Shown here: piece after piece, positions 10,908 to 22,992 of the stretch
Layout: the number at the start of each line of letters is the position of its first letter
Numbering within the stretch: position 1 is the first letter of the stretch
From: Humulus lupulus
Lineage: Eukaryota > Streptophyta > Magnoliopsida > Rosales > Cannabaceae
DNA: 64,000 nucleotides
Direction of reading: 5' to 3'
NCBI RefSeq assembly: GCF_963169125.1
Contig: NC_084802.1
Location: 21,173,107 to 21,237,106, forward strand
Notes under the pieces: generated by a model
Database searches by the model: none
Seen by the model: the letters and a program-made list of their open reading frames with translations, nothing else
Told to the model about the DNA's origin: nothing
Position numbers and translations under genes: made by a program

Positions 10908-13900
10908 TCAAAGGGACACAGCCCCGAGGCAAGAAGAAGCATTCTCCTTGGCCTTCTCAGCATTAGCATTCCCTTCGGCTCTCTCCGCCTCATCTCGAGC
11001 AGTCTCCTCATCATCCAGCCGAGCCTGCCATTAGGCCACGAGCTTCGCTTCAAGAGGGTCTAAGAAGTTGGTGTCGAGGTCGACATTGTTGGCCCAGATT
11101 CTATACATGGCCATGTCGACTGCCCGATCCTTCTTCTCCTTAAACTCCTCGAGAAGACGACTCTTTTCACCTTCCATGATCTCGAAAGTGGCGACCTTCT
11201 CTTCTTCAAGCTTGGCATTGGTATCCTTGACCCGAGCATTCTCCTGTTCAACCTCCGCGAGTCGAGCATTCATATTTTCAAGCTTGGAAGACTTAGCCTT
11301 TAGCTCCTCAACTCCTGCCTCCACCTTTGCCTTTGTTGCCTTGAGCTCATCACTCAGTTTGAGCTGAAGATCCTTCGCCTCCTAAGCAATTGACATGCTT
11401 GAGTGGACCTCGTTGTTCAGCTTATAGTTGAGCTGGGCAGAGATAGCAAGAGTCTGACATACAAAGAAATCAAATTAGCATACGGACCAAGTGTAAATAT
11501 AGCTAATACCGAAAGATGAGGGAAGTTACCGCAGCAGTGAGCTCAATACTCTTCTCATAAAGCGTATTGCAGTCTCGAGCATTATTCAAGAACTGCCAAT
11601 GAGGAGCGTCAAAGTCACTAAAGCTCTGGCCCACTCGAGACAGAATGTCCGAGCCAAGCGTAGCCCCATGGGATCCACCAGCATTGTCAACTACATACTC
11701 ATCGATGTGAGTAGAAACTGACAACTTGCATGTTGTGGGAGCCGATGGTTTTTTCAGAGGTGGGCCGAGTGTTGAGTGAACCATGATGGGAGGAGGTTGG
11801 AGCTCGACCATAGTAGACGCTTTGACCTGAGGAGTCGGCACCACAGCCAAACTCGTAGCAGTCGGAGCTGGTGGAGGAGGTGTATTTTCAGTCCTCTTAA
11901 GGACCTTGGCGGGACGCTCGAACTTCCGTGAACCCCTCGGGCCTTTGCTTCTTTTGGCCCCGCCACTCTCAAGGATGTTGTCAAGGTCGAAGTCCATCTC
12001 GCCTGCACAGTTACACCACAATATGAGTTATCAAAAAATAAAGTAACTCAGCATAATGCAAACATACATGGGATAAAAATACAAGTGGAGAGAAACCTAA
12101 CTGGAACTCTCCCCCGACCTTGTGCTCGGCGACCACGAAATTCCCCCATCTTCAGAAGAGGTGGGGGGAGTGCCTTCCCTATAGGTGGAAGTCAACCTTG
12201 AAAGGTCCCTATAGTCATTAGTCCCGTATTGGATGGCTATCCCGTTCCATACCTCGTTCAGGCTATACATGGTGTCGTATTTCCCGAGCCAGCTATCGAA
12301 TCTATGTACCCTATCATCTATCCAAGACCATACATAGAAATGGTTCCTATCATCCTTACATAATATTAACCTATCGGGTTTATGCTTTAGTAGGGAAGGG
12401 GACCGCATATTCGAGCTAAGGATGACTGTACCTTGTTCATCTGAGCCCGAGCTTGAGGCCTCGTCATTGGCCTCATTCCCCGATTGTGGACTCCTATGAC
12501 AAACTGGAGATGGAGGCCTCGCATCTCTCCTTGGGGGGAGGTTGCCAGTTGGCAGAGGCACGAGCTCCCACCAGTCGTATTTTTTATTGGACCAGACCGA
12601 TGTAGACTGATCCTCTCCTAAGAGCCCACATGCCCGGAGCTTGCCTTCATGAAGAAGGTAGGAGAGAGACCTCCTGCCATAGGGAAGATGGAGCAGAGTC
12701 TCTTGACGCTCCCTCATCTCATCGGTGGGACTAGGGCGATGATAGTTGGCTGGAAAATTAAGCACATTTCATCTAAACACGAGCCTAAAACAAAGTTCGA
12801 GCACAAAAAAGAAGGAGGTTGAAATACTTACGAATCCTTCTGAACGAATAGAATCGAGACGGGGCTAGGCCATCTCTCCAGAAGAAGGCCTTCTTGAAGT
12901 CAGGAGGATGATTGGGAAGGTCTTTGAACATCTTTTTCTCCTTCGGATAGCTCGAGAGCTAGTAGAAGCCGTCCCCTCCCCGAGCTCGGGAGGGATTGCT
13001 TTTCAAGCAGAAGAGATTATATCTCTTCTAGTGAAGGTCCTGCCCACTTCAACTCGTGATACAGCGACCTCAGCGTTGACAGTACCCTGTAAGAATTGGT
13101 GTTGAGCTGGAAAGGGGCCAGCCCAACAAAATCTGTGAAGTTCTTGAAAAAAGACTTCAAGGGCAATACCGCCCCTGCCTTCATATGCTCCTGGCTCCAA
13201 GCCACGTATCTCAGCTTCCTGTCAGGATTTCCATTTCTTGGAGCACGGCAACTCCGCTCATGGGAGGTCGGGGCTCGACACCTTAGCGAGCCTGATAGTC
13301 CTATACCATGAAAGGCCAGAATATCAGTTATCTGGCCTAGTGACGTAACCGAGCTCCAGTAATGCTCGGCCTCGAAAAATTCTCTCCTCGGCTGCGAGGT
13401 AGAGGGTTCCCCCATCAGTGAGAACTGAAGATCACCTAGTTTGAAGGCGATTGTCACTTTAAGCGCAGGATTGAGAGGGATCGGTCTAGGCTCGGTGTCT
13501 GGATCTGGATGAAGGGCGACCCTTAGTCTTTTCCTTTTCCCTTCTTCGACTTCATCTATCTTACGTCGGAAGTGGTCTCGAGTGTCCTCTTGCTCATGTC
13601 TCAGTTCGTGCTCCCGAATTAAGCGTTGGTTGCGAGTGAATGGAGATTCCGGGCTCGAAGCTACTGGTGAGTAAGGAATTGCGAGCTTTGACCCCCACCA
13701 CTTTCCCGAATTTTGCGGCATCTAACAAGAAAGAAAAAGGGTGACGGCCAAGCGAGCAAGAGATAAATAGTACCTAAGCTCGAATGATCGAGACTACAAG
13801 ACAAGCTTGACCCAAAGGAAGAGACCAATCCAGAGCGTGTATTCCACCGAAAGGAAGGGAGGTGGATCAGTTATGAGAAGTCCCAAAATATTAGGGAAAA

Positions 13901-14208
13901 AAGGTGGCAGTTGTCTAAAAGGTGATATTTTTGGGAATCGTGCATTCCTTAAAAAACCCTTATTTTGTACCCGATATCTTGGTGTGCAAGATATGGTTTC
14001 TAAAATTTGAAAACCCAGGAAAGGAACCATTTTTGGACCTTCTTTCACAGAAACTGGGTTTGAGCCTAATGTCTATCAGTCGAAGCACCCTAATCCTAGT
14101 GCACTAAACTAGTATAAATCCTAGCACTCACGGTGTAACAGAGGCAAAAGCATACAAAAAAAAAGCGTACATGTATGATGTAAAGAAGCCATAAACCGAA
14201 AACTTACA
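10908..14208 (-). pseudogene. R1 opposite-strand spliced gene (Transposase_28-like), decayed
   Basis: Extra gene of a Tat element, antisense to pol; function unknown. Proposed exons on -: leader exon ending 14208, intron 14207-13722 (GTAAGT donor, TTAG acceptor directly before the ATG at 13721), exon 1 13721-12832, exon 2 12749-12102, exon 3 12002-11530, exon 4 11453-10908. Donor and acceptor dinucleotides fit at each joint and the frame is kept across joints 1-2, 2-3 and 3-4. Exon 1 has KAGAVLPLKSFFKNF and GLAPFQLNTNSYRVL, resembling the 'putative gypsy type transposon' domain. Exon 3 is Pro/Ser-rich. Exon 4 is a Glu/Lys/Ala coiled coil. Damage: a frameshift near 13017, and stops at 12961-12959, 11384-11382 and 11033-11031. 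R2 carries the homologue. Confidence 0.75.
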
Positions 14209-14403
14209 CAGTGTGATCGGTGGAAACATAGAAATAGATGATTGAATGAGCGGTTGCAAGTGCGATCTCACTGAATCAAAAAGTCCAACCGTGCTTTGTC
14301 TTCTCGGCTTGGAGAGCATGCAAGAACTAGGAAAAGAAGTGTCTGGTTTTTTCTCTCTAAGAAGTTGAACGTGAAGAAAAAATGGAGAAGACGAAAGGGG
14401 ATA

Positions 14404-14411
14404 TATTTATA
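14404..14411 (-). promoter_or_regulatory. TATA box of the R1 opposite-strand gene
   Basis: TATAAATA on the - strand in an otherwise ordinary context, about 200 bases upstream of the leader-exon donor at 14207. R2 has a TATATA box in the corresponding position (29420-29425, +), supporting a dedicated promoter. Confidence 0.55.
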
Positions 14412-14671
14412 GACCCTCAGGGATTGTAAAAGTTGAATTAATCTGAGCCATTGGCCAGATTTCGTATCAGATCCGACGGCTAGGGACAAATGACATGATG
14501 GTACCATAAAGCTGGCAGGCAAACGATCATGGGCAGAGTTTCAAGGCACTCGAGTACCTTGAGTAAGCAATACCCAATTGACGCGTGTCCATACTCGAGT
14601 GTGTGACGGAACGGTTCCCGAAGGAAGTAGTTCAAAAGTTTCCTTCTCATAGGATTCGAACTAATACTTTT

Positions 14672-14683
14672 GAGGGGGCAAAA
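14672..14683 (+). other. R1 3' polypurine tract
   Basis: GAGGGGGCAAAA ends exactly where the 3' LTR starts (TGTTACACCC at 14684). This is the plus-strand primer site for reverse transcription. Confidence 0.9.
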
Positions 14684-15518
14684 TGTTACACCCAGATTTC
14701 GAGACCCCCGAGATTGTGATCTCGAAAGCTGGACTTGTCAATTGTGAGCTCGAAATATCTGAAACACATATGCATGACTCAGGTGTCGAACCCTCGAATC
14801 AAGACGGCAACCTCGAAGACATTTTTTAACCTCGAAGTTCTTTCTGAGCTCGAAAGAACTTGGCATCAAGATATACCCAATGTCGGGTGTCTGCGGATCA
14901 AGTAGCCCGAGCTTGGCATAAGTATAAGCTCGGAGTGTGACAGCCTCAGTGGTATTTACCCGCTCCGAGCTTGTCTTGGGGAGAGGTGCCTAGCTCATAA
15001 CTTATCTATAGGCCTGGACTGGCATGATGCTGATTGTCGACCTCGAAGGACTTAGTGGGTCATCTGATGAGACGCAATCCATGCATTTAAAATATATTTA
15101 TTGTTGTAACATCCCGACATTAAAGGGACATTAACAAGTCTGTTAAATGCCCCCTGGTCTTCAGGGGACGTTTCCTTGTATATGGGAGTTACATAATTTA
15201 ATATCATTATTTTCATTAATAAATAGGAGTATCTTCCTTAAATATGTGGGCACGAACTCTGAGAACCCTCTATAAATAGATAGGTCATGAACATTTGTAG
15301 GGCCAGATCTTTGAGATCTTGAGAGAATTTTTGGAGAATTCATCCCTGAAGGATTTCCAGAAATTTCTAAAGTCTTAATAAAATTGACTCGTGGACTAAG
15401 CAGAGTTAACTGCTGAACCACGTAAAATTCTGGTTGTTTTACTGTATTATTCATCTGCGCCATAATTCCTATTGTTTATTTGCTCTACGTTTTAAGTTGA
15501 CGAAAAACGGCGTCAACA
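14684..15518 (+). repeat. R1 3' LTR
   Basis: This 835-bp sequence begins TGTTACACCC directly after the polypurine tract and ends GGCGTCAACA. It has a TATA box TATAAATA at 15271-15278, AATAAA at about 15377, and then a hairpin CGTGG...AACCACG at 15390-15422. A second, shorter copy of this LTR family lies at 15875-16610 and shares both ends. The 5' partner is outside the window. Confidence 0.93.
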
Positions 15519-15874
15519 TATTTAAAAATAATAAAACCATATATTTAATAACTTAAATAAAATTTAATTAAATTTAAACTTAATATTACATTAAACATAT
15601 AATATATAATCTTTTGTTGTCATTGCCAAATTCAAAAACTAGAACAAAAATAAATAAATGAATTAAAATAGAATATTTTTAAGATATTTTATGATAATTT
15701 AAATAATTAAATCATATTTATTTGAAAATAATAAATGCATACATATCATTTTTTTATCTTATAAATTTGTGTGATAGTTTATTTTTTATCAAGTGATTGA
15801 AACTCTTTTTCTTCATCAAATTCACCAAAGGACATTGTGATATACATTAGAAACTAAAAATAGTTGATGCATGT
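15519..15874. other. AT-rich DNA, no gene seen
   Basis: Very AT-rich flank of R1. No open frame, repeat border or RNA gene could be supported. Confidence 0.6.
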
Positions 15875-16610
15875 TGTTACACCCAGATTTCGAGATAAGA
15901 GGTTATGACCCTGAAAACTGGGCTTGTCAAGTGTGAGCACGAAATGTATGAAAACACCGTATGGTCCAGCCGTAAAATCTCTTAAGTAAAACAACATTGT
16001 CTTTAGATAAGACAGTCCGAGCTTGGGAAGTGCAAGCTCGGGTGTAATTGCTTCGACAGTATCTATCTACTCCGAGCATGTCTTGAAGTTGGGTGACAAG
16101 TTCGTAATGGTTCCGTAAGTCTTGACAGTCACAATGCCGATTGCTGATCTCGAAGACCTGATGAGTCACCTGGGATAGCCTACTACGTGTGAATATATTT
16201 ATTATTGTGTAATCCCAATATTTAAGGGATACCATTTAATCTGTTATCTGTTCCTGACTTTTATGGGGCTTTCCATGTATATAGGAGATATTGCATTTAA
16301 TATCATTATTTCAATTGATATGCAGAATATCTTCCCGAAATATGTGGGAATGAACTCTGTAACCTTCCCTATAAATAGAGGAGGAATAACCACTTGTACT
16401 TCTAATTTCTTGGGAAAGAGCTCTGAGTAATTCATCTTTGAAGAATTTCCAGAAAACTCAAAGTCTTAATAATATAGATTCGTGGACTAAGCAGAATTAA
16501 CTGCTGAACCACGTAAAAAACCTTCTTATCTTCCTCTTTAAATTCATTCGCTCCATTTTTCATTTGCTTAATTACTCTACTGTTTAAGTTGACGAAAAAC
16601 GGCGTCAACA
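15875..16610 (+). mobile_element. Solo LTR of the R1 family
   Basis: The 736-bp sequence starts TGTTACACCCAGATTTCGAG and ends GGCGTCAACA, like the R1 3' LTR. A perfect 5-bp TSD CATGT flanks it (15870-15874 and 16611-16615), which shows an independent insertion reduced to one LTR. A TATA box lies at 16370-16377 and the CGTGG...AACCACG hairpin at 16481-16513. It has no internal sequence and no coding potential. Confidence 0.95.
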
Positions 16611-16615
16611 CATGT

Positions 16616-17640
16616 ATACTACTATTTACACTATTACTTTTTTTTTGTTATTATTATTAATTTCTTTTTAAATATTATTGCATTTTATATATATGTCATA
16701 TAGCCATGTAAATATATATCTATGTCCACGTTGTGTTTAAATGTCATATATGTAGACATTATTAATATAAATATTTATATATACTATAGAACTATAATTC
16801 GTTCTATTATATATATTTAAAAATAATAATGAATCAGTTTTTATTAAAATTACAGACAATGTTTACAATTTTAAAACTAAGCAAACATTCATTTTATGTT
16901 GTTTCTACCTAGTAATATACTATATACAAGCAACCTGCAATGCACATTTACTTAATTTTATTTATATAATTTATTAAATTTGTATTATTGTCATATAAAT
17001 AAATAATTATATATAAATAAATAATTATATATAAAATAATGACATAAACATATTATGAAAAGTTACACCAAAATAATGCTTATATTTTTTTTAAATATTT
17101 ATATAATATAATAACATTTTTAATGATAATTTAAAAAAAAAATTTAAGATTATGTATTATATATTATTATAATGTTATTTTATAATATTTAAATTTATAT
17201 TAATATACGTATTAAATATATAGTCTTATATTAAATATTATTATTATAATAATATTTTAATTTATATTAATATAATTCATAAAAAAATAAGATTATATAT
17301 TATTATCATAATAATATTTTATAATATTTAAATTTATATTAATATAGTTATTAAATATATAGTTTTGTATTATATATTATTATAATAGTAATATTTTATA
17401 ATATTTGAATTTATATTAATATAATTAATAAATATCTATTTTTAAAAATATATTCTCATAAATATTTAAAATATTCAATTAAAATTAACAAAAATAATAT
17501 GTGGAAATAAAAAATTTATATTATATACATACTTATAAAGATCGAGCAAAACAAATAAATAATAAAATAAGTCATGCGAAGATAACATATTATTAATATC
17601 TGTTTTTTTAATTAGCAGAAAACTGAAAAAACTGAATTGA
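16616..17640. repeat. AT-rich region with diverged ~70-78 bp tandem repeats
   Basis: Between about 17150 and 17430 a unit containing ATAATATTT(A)AATTTATATTAATAT recurs about four times (near 17182, 17252, 17321 and 17399). The rest is AT-rich without genes. It lies directly upstream of HCF164, so it sits in or next to that gene's promoter region. Confidence 0.5.
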
Positions 17641-17650
17641 AGAAGCTCTA

Positions 17651-19672
17651 ATGGCTCGTGTGGCTGCGAATCCAATTGCTTTTCATAGATTCCAACCATG
17701 CTTTCCAACTTCTCAATCCCTTAAAACCTCTCTTCATTGCCAAACCAAGATTCGCAAACGACAAATCGTTTCGTGTCAAACGACCCCTAAACCCACTGAA
17801 CCTGAACCCTCCTCTGCGGTAAGTGGTATCTCTTCCTTTCCCTGTTCTTGCAAGATTTTGGGCTTTATTTTTTCTGGTATTGAGCCACTTAGCTTGAATT
17901 TCGGTATTTGCACTCTTGATGACAGAAAATGGAGTTTATGATTGTACGCTTTACAAAAATTTTGGTATTTACCTTAGGGGCATTGATTCTGTTTGTAGAA
18001 ATGTCTTATATTATGGTGTTATGGTATGTTATGCAGCATGCCCATGTAGTATTATGTTAGAAATTTTGAAGTTGTTGAATCTATATGATCAATATTAGTT
18101 TGTCCCCAAAATTGGCTTTTTTATTTCTTGATGCATTTTGGCGTTTGGAATTTTTTTTTCTCTTATTCGAATTGATTTGTTTTACTTGTGTTTACTAGAT
18201 GGCTGATAGTTTAGTTTTACCAATTATATTAAACAGTTAAAGCTATTATCTTTGTTCAGGACAAGTTGCCTGTTGAGCCTGCCTCAGTGAGCAATGAGAG
18301 CAGTAGCCAAGCTACGAGTTCTTCACAAGGCTCCGGCTTCCCGGAATTTCCAAGCAAAGGTCTCAACAAACAAATAGCAGTAGTTTCTACTCTTGCAGCT
18401 GTGGGACTTTTCTTATCAGGAAGGCTGGATTTTGGTGTTTCTTTGAAGGACATAGCAGCTGCTGCATTACCTTATGAAGAGGTTTGTCAAATAAGCTATA
18501 TAATTATAACCTCTCTCATTTTAGTTCTGTTGCTAGCTACTCATGGAGTACGGGTTTAGTAGGTAGGCCGGTGTGAAGAGCTCAATGGAAAGGCTTTTTT
18601 TTAAGATGTGGTGGACTTGTTTGTATGGCATATCTATCTTAATGAGTTTAGACAGTATAATTTAGTACTATGTAGTAAAATGAATAAAATTCAGAACTTG
18701 TTGATTGGAATTTTAGGTTCTTAATTGGCATTATCATCGTCCATGCCATATTCCCCATAGTCTTCCTAGTATAATTTAGTACTATGTAGTAAAATGAATA
18801 AAATTCAGAACTTGTTGATTGGAATTTTAGGTTCTTAATTGGCATTATCATCGTCCATGCCATATTCCCCATAGTCTTCCTAGTCTTATTTGCACAAAAT
18901 ATAAGGACTCTGTAAGTCATCCTTTTATGCATTTCTTACAGAAGCATGGTTTTCAGTTCCATATAGCAGCAATGCTTTTTGTTGGTTTATCATCTATCAT
19001 AACCTATCACGCATTTGTAGATTTCGTTTCGTTCTGTTATTTCTCTCGTAATGCATCAGCTAAAGTGTTTTCTGGTGTACTGTGGCATACTGTCAAATAA
19101 TTATGTAATGGATAGATCTTTTGGCTGTTTTCTTAGGCTCTTTCAAATGGGAAGCCCACTGTTGTGGAGTTCTATGCAGACTGGTGTGAAGTATGTCGTG
19201 AATTAGCACCCGATGTTTACAAAGTTGAGCAACAGTACAAGTAATGTTTCATGTTGTAGCTTGCTATTTATTATCAATGCAATTCTAAACTTTTCTTTTT
19301 AGGTAAAGTATTCGTGTGCAGGGCCATTGATTATTGTTTCCTGTTCTACTATTAATTCTCCCTTTTCTTATGTAACGGTTTCTTATCAGGGATCGTGTGA
19401 ACTTTGTTGTGCTCAATGTTGACAACACAAAGTGGGAACAAGAGCTTGACGAGTTTGGTGTTGAGGGTATACCACACTTTTCATTCCTTGACAAAGAAGG
19501 AAATGAAGAAGGCAATGTAGTGGGCAGGCTTCCACAAAAGTACCTGCTTGAAAATGTGGAAGCCCTTGCTCGAGGAGAAGCCTCAGTGCCCCATGCCCGA
19601 GTAGTTGGACAGTATTCAAGTGCTGAAGCCAGAAAGGTTCACCAAGTTGTTGATCCCAGAAGCCATGGATAG
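17651..19672 (+). CDS. HCF164: Thioredoxin-like protein HCF164, chloroplastic (4 exons)
   Basis: Thylakoid-anchored thioredoxin-like protein, known in Arabidopsis to be needed for cytochrome b6f assembly and to carry reducing equivalents to lumenal targets. Exons: 17651-17818, 18260-18481, 19137-19240, 19390-19672, all with GT/AG borders, giving 258 codons plus TAG, close to the Arabidopsis length. Residues 1 to about 56 are Ser/Thr/basic-rich, like a chloroplast transit peptide. A Ser-rich linker follows, then one membrane segment (about 94-109, [14 protein letters not shown]). The thioredoxin fold carries the active site W-C-E-V-C (residues 146-150, Cys codon at 19185) typical of HCF164, with the cis-Pro in EGIPHF (Pro193). 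No damage is visible. It is the only host gene recognised in the window. Intron 2 carries a fresh 114-bp tandem duplication. Confidence 0.95.
18656..18883. repeat. 114-bp tandem duplication in HCF164 intron 2
   Basis: Two adjacent copies (18656-18769 and 18770-18883) are identical by eye. They start TATAATTTAG and end GTCTTCCTAG. Perfect identity in an intron indicates a recent event. It does not touch splice sites. Confidence 0.95.
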
Positions 19673-19872
19673 ATCTTACCTTTTGCATTGTAAAGGAACA
19701 TTCATCTGGGTGCCTGTGGAATTAGCTCTATAAAGGTACTCTACCCAACAAACCTGTATTATACTGAATCATGTATCTAAAACTAAGCAATATTTTCTGA
19801 CTAAATTCAATTATACTTATACGAGTTCATTGAATATCCATTCTTGAAGTAATTTGATAGTTATTTTCCTAG

Positions 19873-20488
19873 TGTAAGTTTATGGCTTGAATGCCACGTG
19901 TAAAGGCAACCTTGAGAAACAAGGTTGTCAAAGCTAGTTGAAAAAGCATCCTGCTCAAGAAGCAGGCTGCTAGCTTTGCAAGTTGCTTGCTTACTTGTGA
20001 TCTTCTAGAAGCTTGCTCTTTGCACGCTGGTTTGCTTGGTGCCCAAGGCCACCTGCTTGTTTGCCCAAGGTGCCCATATAACTTGCTGCCCAAGTTCAAT
20101 TCATCTATAAATATATTAGTACTAGGCTCTAATAAGGAAGCAAGAAGAAAACTCTACTAGTTAGAGTAGAAGTTTAAGTTCTTTCTTAGTGCAATGTCTT
20201 TTGTGAGTTTAAGTTCTAAGAGAAAGTGAGTGATCTTTTTGTGAGAGATATTTGGGGTGTACTTGGGACCTTGGGTTGTGAGGTTGAGAGTATTTTGATC
20301 CAATTGTTTACTTTTTTAGTGAAAATTGTGATCTCCCTCTCGTGGACGTAGTCAAATTAATTGCCAAATCACGTAAATTTTTGTGTGTGTTTTTTTTATT
20401 GTTTTATCATCAAACTTTTAAATTCTTCCACTAGTATTGTCATCAACGTTGGTGTCGCTATCTTCGTAATTGCCGTTTTTTCACCACA
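19873..20488 (+). mobile_element. Solo LTR, probably Copia-like
   Basis: The 616-bp sequence starts TGTAAG and ends CCACA, with a perfect 5-bp TSD CCTAG (19868-19872 and 20489-20493). It has TATAAATA at 20106-20113 and the LTR motif CGTGGACGTAG...ATCACGTAAAT at 20341-20378. It contains no coding region, and superfamily assignment rests only on LTR style. It lies about 200 bp downstream of the HCF164 stop codon. Confidence 0.8.
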
Positions 20489-20493
20489 CCTAG

Positions 20494-20858
20494 TCACTCT
20501 TAAAATCCAATAAACTTACACAGCGCATGTAATCTAGCTATGCCATAAATTTCCAGAGTAAATCCCTAACTGACTTGAATGTTGTTTTCATAGGTTTGAC
20601 AATTTAGTGTTATTAAAACAAAATCTTAATTTGTTGGAGAAGAAGTTGGCCAAACAACTTTGACAAAAGACAAGCAACTATGCAAGATCAAATCATCAGA
20701 AATAGAAATATTAAATTATGTAACTTAAAATGAAAAAATTGGTCCAAGATTCGAGTCCTTCCTTGAGTACTTACATGATAATTGTTATAGTTTTATGATC
20801 TCCATATATATTTGGGATTAGACTAGGTGTCCAGATTTAAGAAGAAAAAATAACTACC
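20494..20858. other. Intergenic, nothing recognised
   Basis: AT-rich unique-looking sequence. No supported open frame or repeat. Confidence 0.5.
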
Positions 20859-21163
20859 AGGCGATGTTTGGTTGGAGAGAATAAAAGTGGAAGAATAATA
20901 ATGAAAATAAGAAAAAGAATGGAATAAAAATTAATATAAATAAAAAAATTGATAAAAAAATTATTAATTTAATTTTCAATCTTGCATTGAAATTGTCTTT
21001 CATCCTATTTTTAAATGGAATAGCTATTCCACTAGAATGGTGAAAAAATATTTTATTATAATGACATTTTAATACTCTAAAATGCAACCAAATAAATGAA
21101 TAAAATGAAAATTAATTATTTTCTATTTTATTTTATTCCATTACCCTTAACCAAACATCACCT
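20859..21163. mobile_element. MITE with GATGTTTGGTT terminal inverted repeats
   Basis: About 305 bp bounded by AGGCGATGTTTGGTT and its near-inverse AACCAAACATCACCT (14 of 15 matching). The interior is AT-rich and non-coding. These ends are common in plant PIF/Harbinger- or hAT-type MITEs. No convincing TSD was found, so the superfamily is left open. Confidence 0.7.
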
Positions 21164-22992
21164 TAGTTTAGTTTCTTTAGAATCGAGTCATGCTTTTGTA
21201 AAAGCTATATGGATTGTACTTGCTTAAGCTATTTACTGAATTTTCTGAAATTTCAATAAGAAATAAAAACAAGTTAAATCACAAAAATACATTATCCAAA
21301 GTTGACAAAAAGATTTCACCTTAGAAAGTTAAGGTAGCTTATTAGTGAAAACTTTTTGACATTCTAGTCTTTTCACACTAAGACATAACACATAGATATT
21401 AGTGTAATTTTATGTCTTGTTTGTCTTCTTTGGGGAATATCGCTTAATGATCGATTAAAGATAGAGTATAGTTGGATTCATCATGTTTTGGTGTTGAAGT
21501 GCTAACAATAGTTGGAGTTAAAGTCAACAATAATGAATATGATATATATTAAGTTTCTAAAAGTTTAAAAGTGTAGAACTAGAAGCACGAAAAATTGTTC
21601 AAAATTACTATTTAAAAATTTAGTCCTACTAATTTTGGAGAATAATTATGAATATTTTAGAATAGTATAATTTGTTATGCTAATTCGTTATTTCTTTTAT
21701 TTTATTTATATTATAATGTCATTTGTTTATGGACTTATAAGCTAAGTTTGTGAGTAAGACTGTAATAGACACACTATCATATACTTTGAAGAGAAAATTA
21801 CACCAAATATAATTTTTTTTAAACTTTGAAAAATATGACATTTATTTTCTTAAGTTTCTTACAACATATTTTATTTGTATACCATATTTTTTTTTTATAA
21901 AGTTTTAGTAATTAGTTTTAATATGTTTTAAGGTTATTTTTATAATTTTAATCTATATGTATTATTTTTTATCATTCATATTTTATAAAACAATTTTTTA
22001 TATTATTTTTTGAAAAAAAACGGAGACCTTCATCACAATGCTTTTTATTTCTATTTCTTCTTTTATTATATTTTTTATGTTCTTCAATTAATATTTTCTC
22101 CTCCGTAGTAATTGACTACCACTATTAAAATAATTTTGATTTTTTTGTTGTAGTAATTGTATGCTACTGTCAATTTTTTTTAGTGATGTGTAATAACTAG
22201 TTACAACTATAAAAATCTGTTTTATTTTTTAAGTGGTGTTGTAGTAAATGGTTACAACTATAAAGATAATTTTCATTTTTTTAGTAATGTACCATTATCA
22301 GAATACCAACTGAATTGTAACTTGTTACTTAGTGAGATTTGAAAAAAAAAATATGAAAAAAATAAGCTAAATTGATCATGAAGATAACTAGTTATAGCTA
22401 GGTCTGAAAAAAATAGATATGAAAAAAGAATCAGTTGCGATGCTAACCGGTTACTTAGCCAAACATGGACACAAATATGATCCAAACAAAAAATCTAAAC
22501 TGATTATAATCATAACTAATTACAGCTATGTTTGAAAAAAAAATCAGATCTAAAAAACAAAAAAAATAAAACCAATCTCCATGGTACTTAGTTACTTAGT
22601 CAGGTGTGAAAAAAATCAGATCTAAACAAAAAAAATCTAAATTAATCATTGTCGTTATTTACAGTTAGGTCTAAAAAAATCAGATATGAATAAAAAGAAT
22701 AAAACGTCATTGTACCTAGTTACTTAAATAGAACTGAAAAAATAAACTAGAAATCATAACAGATCGTGATAGTAACCGGTTACAATTATGTCTAAAAGAA
22801 AAAAAAATCAAATATGAAGTGCAAAATCAGATTTGAAATGACAAAACCAGATGTGAAAAAGAACAAAAATAATAAAATTAAAACTAGATTGAAGAAGACG
22901 AAGAAGAACCATAGAGGCAGATGTGCATTGCTGTCGCCGTCGGGGGTTGGGGGCGGGGGCGGAGATGCCATTGTCGGTGGTGAGATGAGGGA
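21164..22992. repeat. AT-rich region with dispersed (A)CCGGTTAC/TAGTTAC motifs
   Basis: Between about 22190 and 22790 a short motif (TAGTTAC, GGTTACAAC, CCGGTTACTTAG and variants) recurs roughly every 50-70 bases. A-rich stretches with GAAAAAAATCAGAT-like words separate the copies. It resembles a degraded subterminal repeat array of a DNA transposon but has no identified borders. The remainder shows no gene. 22930-22970 is a short G-rich stretch without clear meaning. Confidence 0.4.

Larger units (their letters stand above)
1..15518 (+). mobile_element. R1: Tat-lineage Ty3/gypsy LTR retrotransposon, 5' end outside window
   Basis: The order gag, protease, RT, RNase H, integrase, opposite-strand ORF, polypurine tract, 3' LTR can be read from left to right. 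Motifs such as YVDDM in RT, PFGLKNA before it, and the integrase SDNGTQFDSD box match the Tat/Retand branch of Ty3/gypsy, and an extra ORF between integrase and the 3' LTR is typical of that branch. The 5' LTR and primer site are beyond position 1, so the TSD cannot be tested. Two solo LTRs (1743-3920 and 5851-8100) interrupt gag-pol. Frameshifts and stop codons show the element is dead. Confidence 0.9.

Noticed and set aside
13096..13311. Open frame on + opposite exon 1 of the R1 antisense gene
   Set aside because: Shadow frame; the - strand shows conservation with R2.
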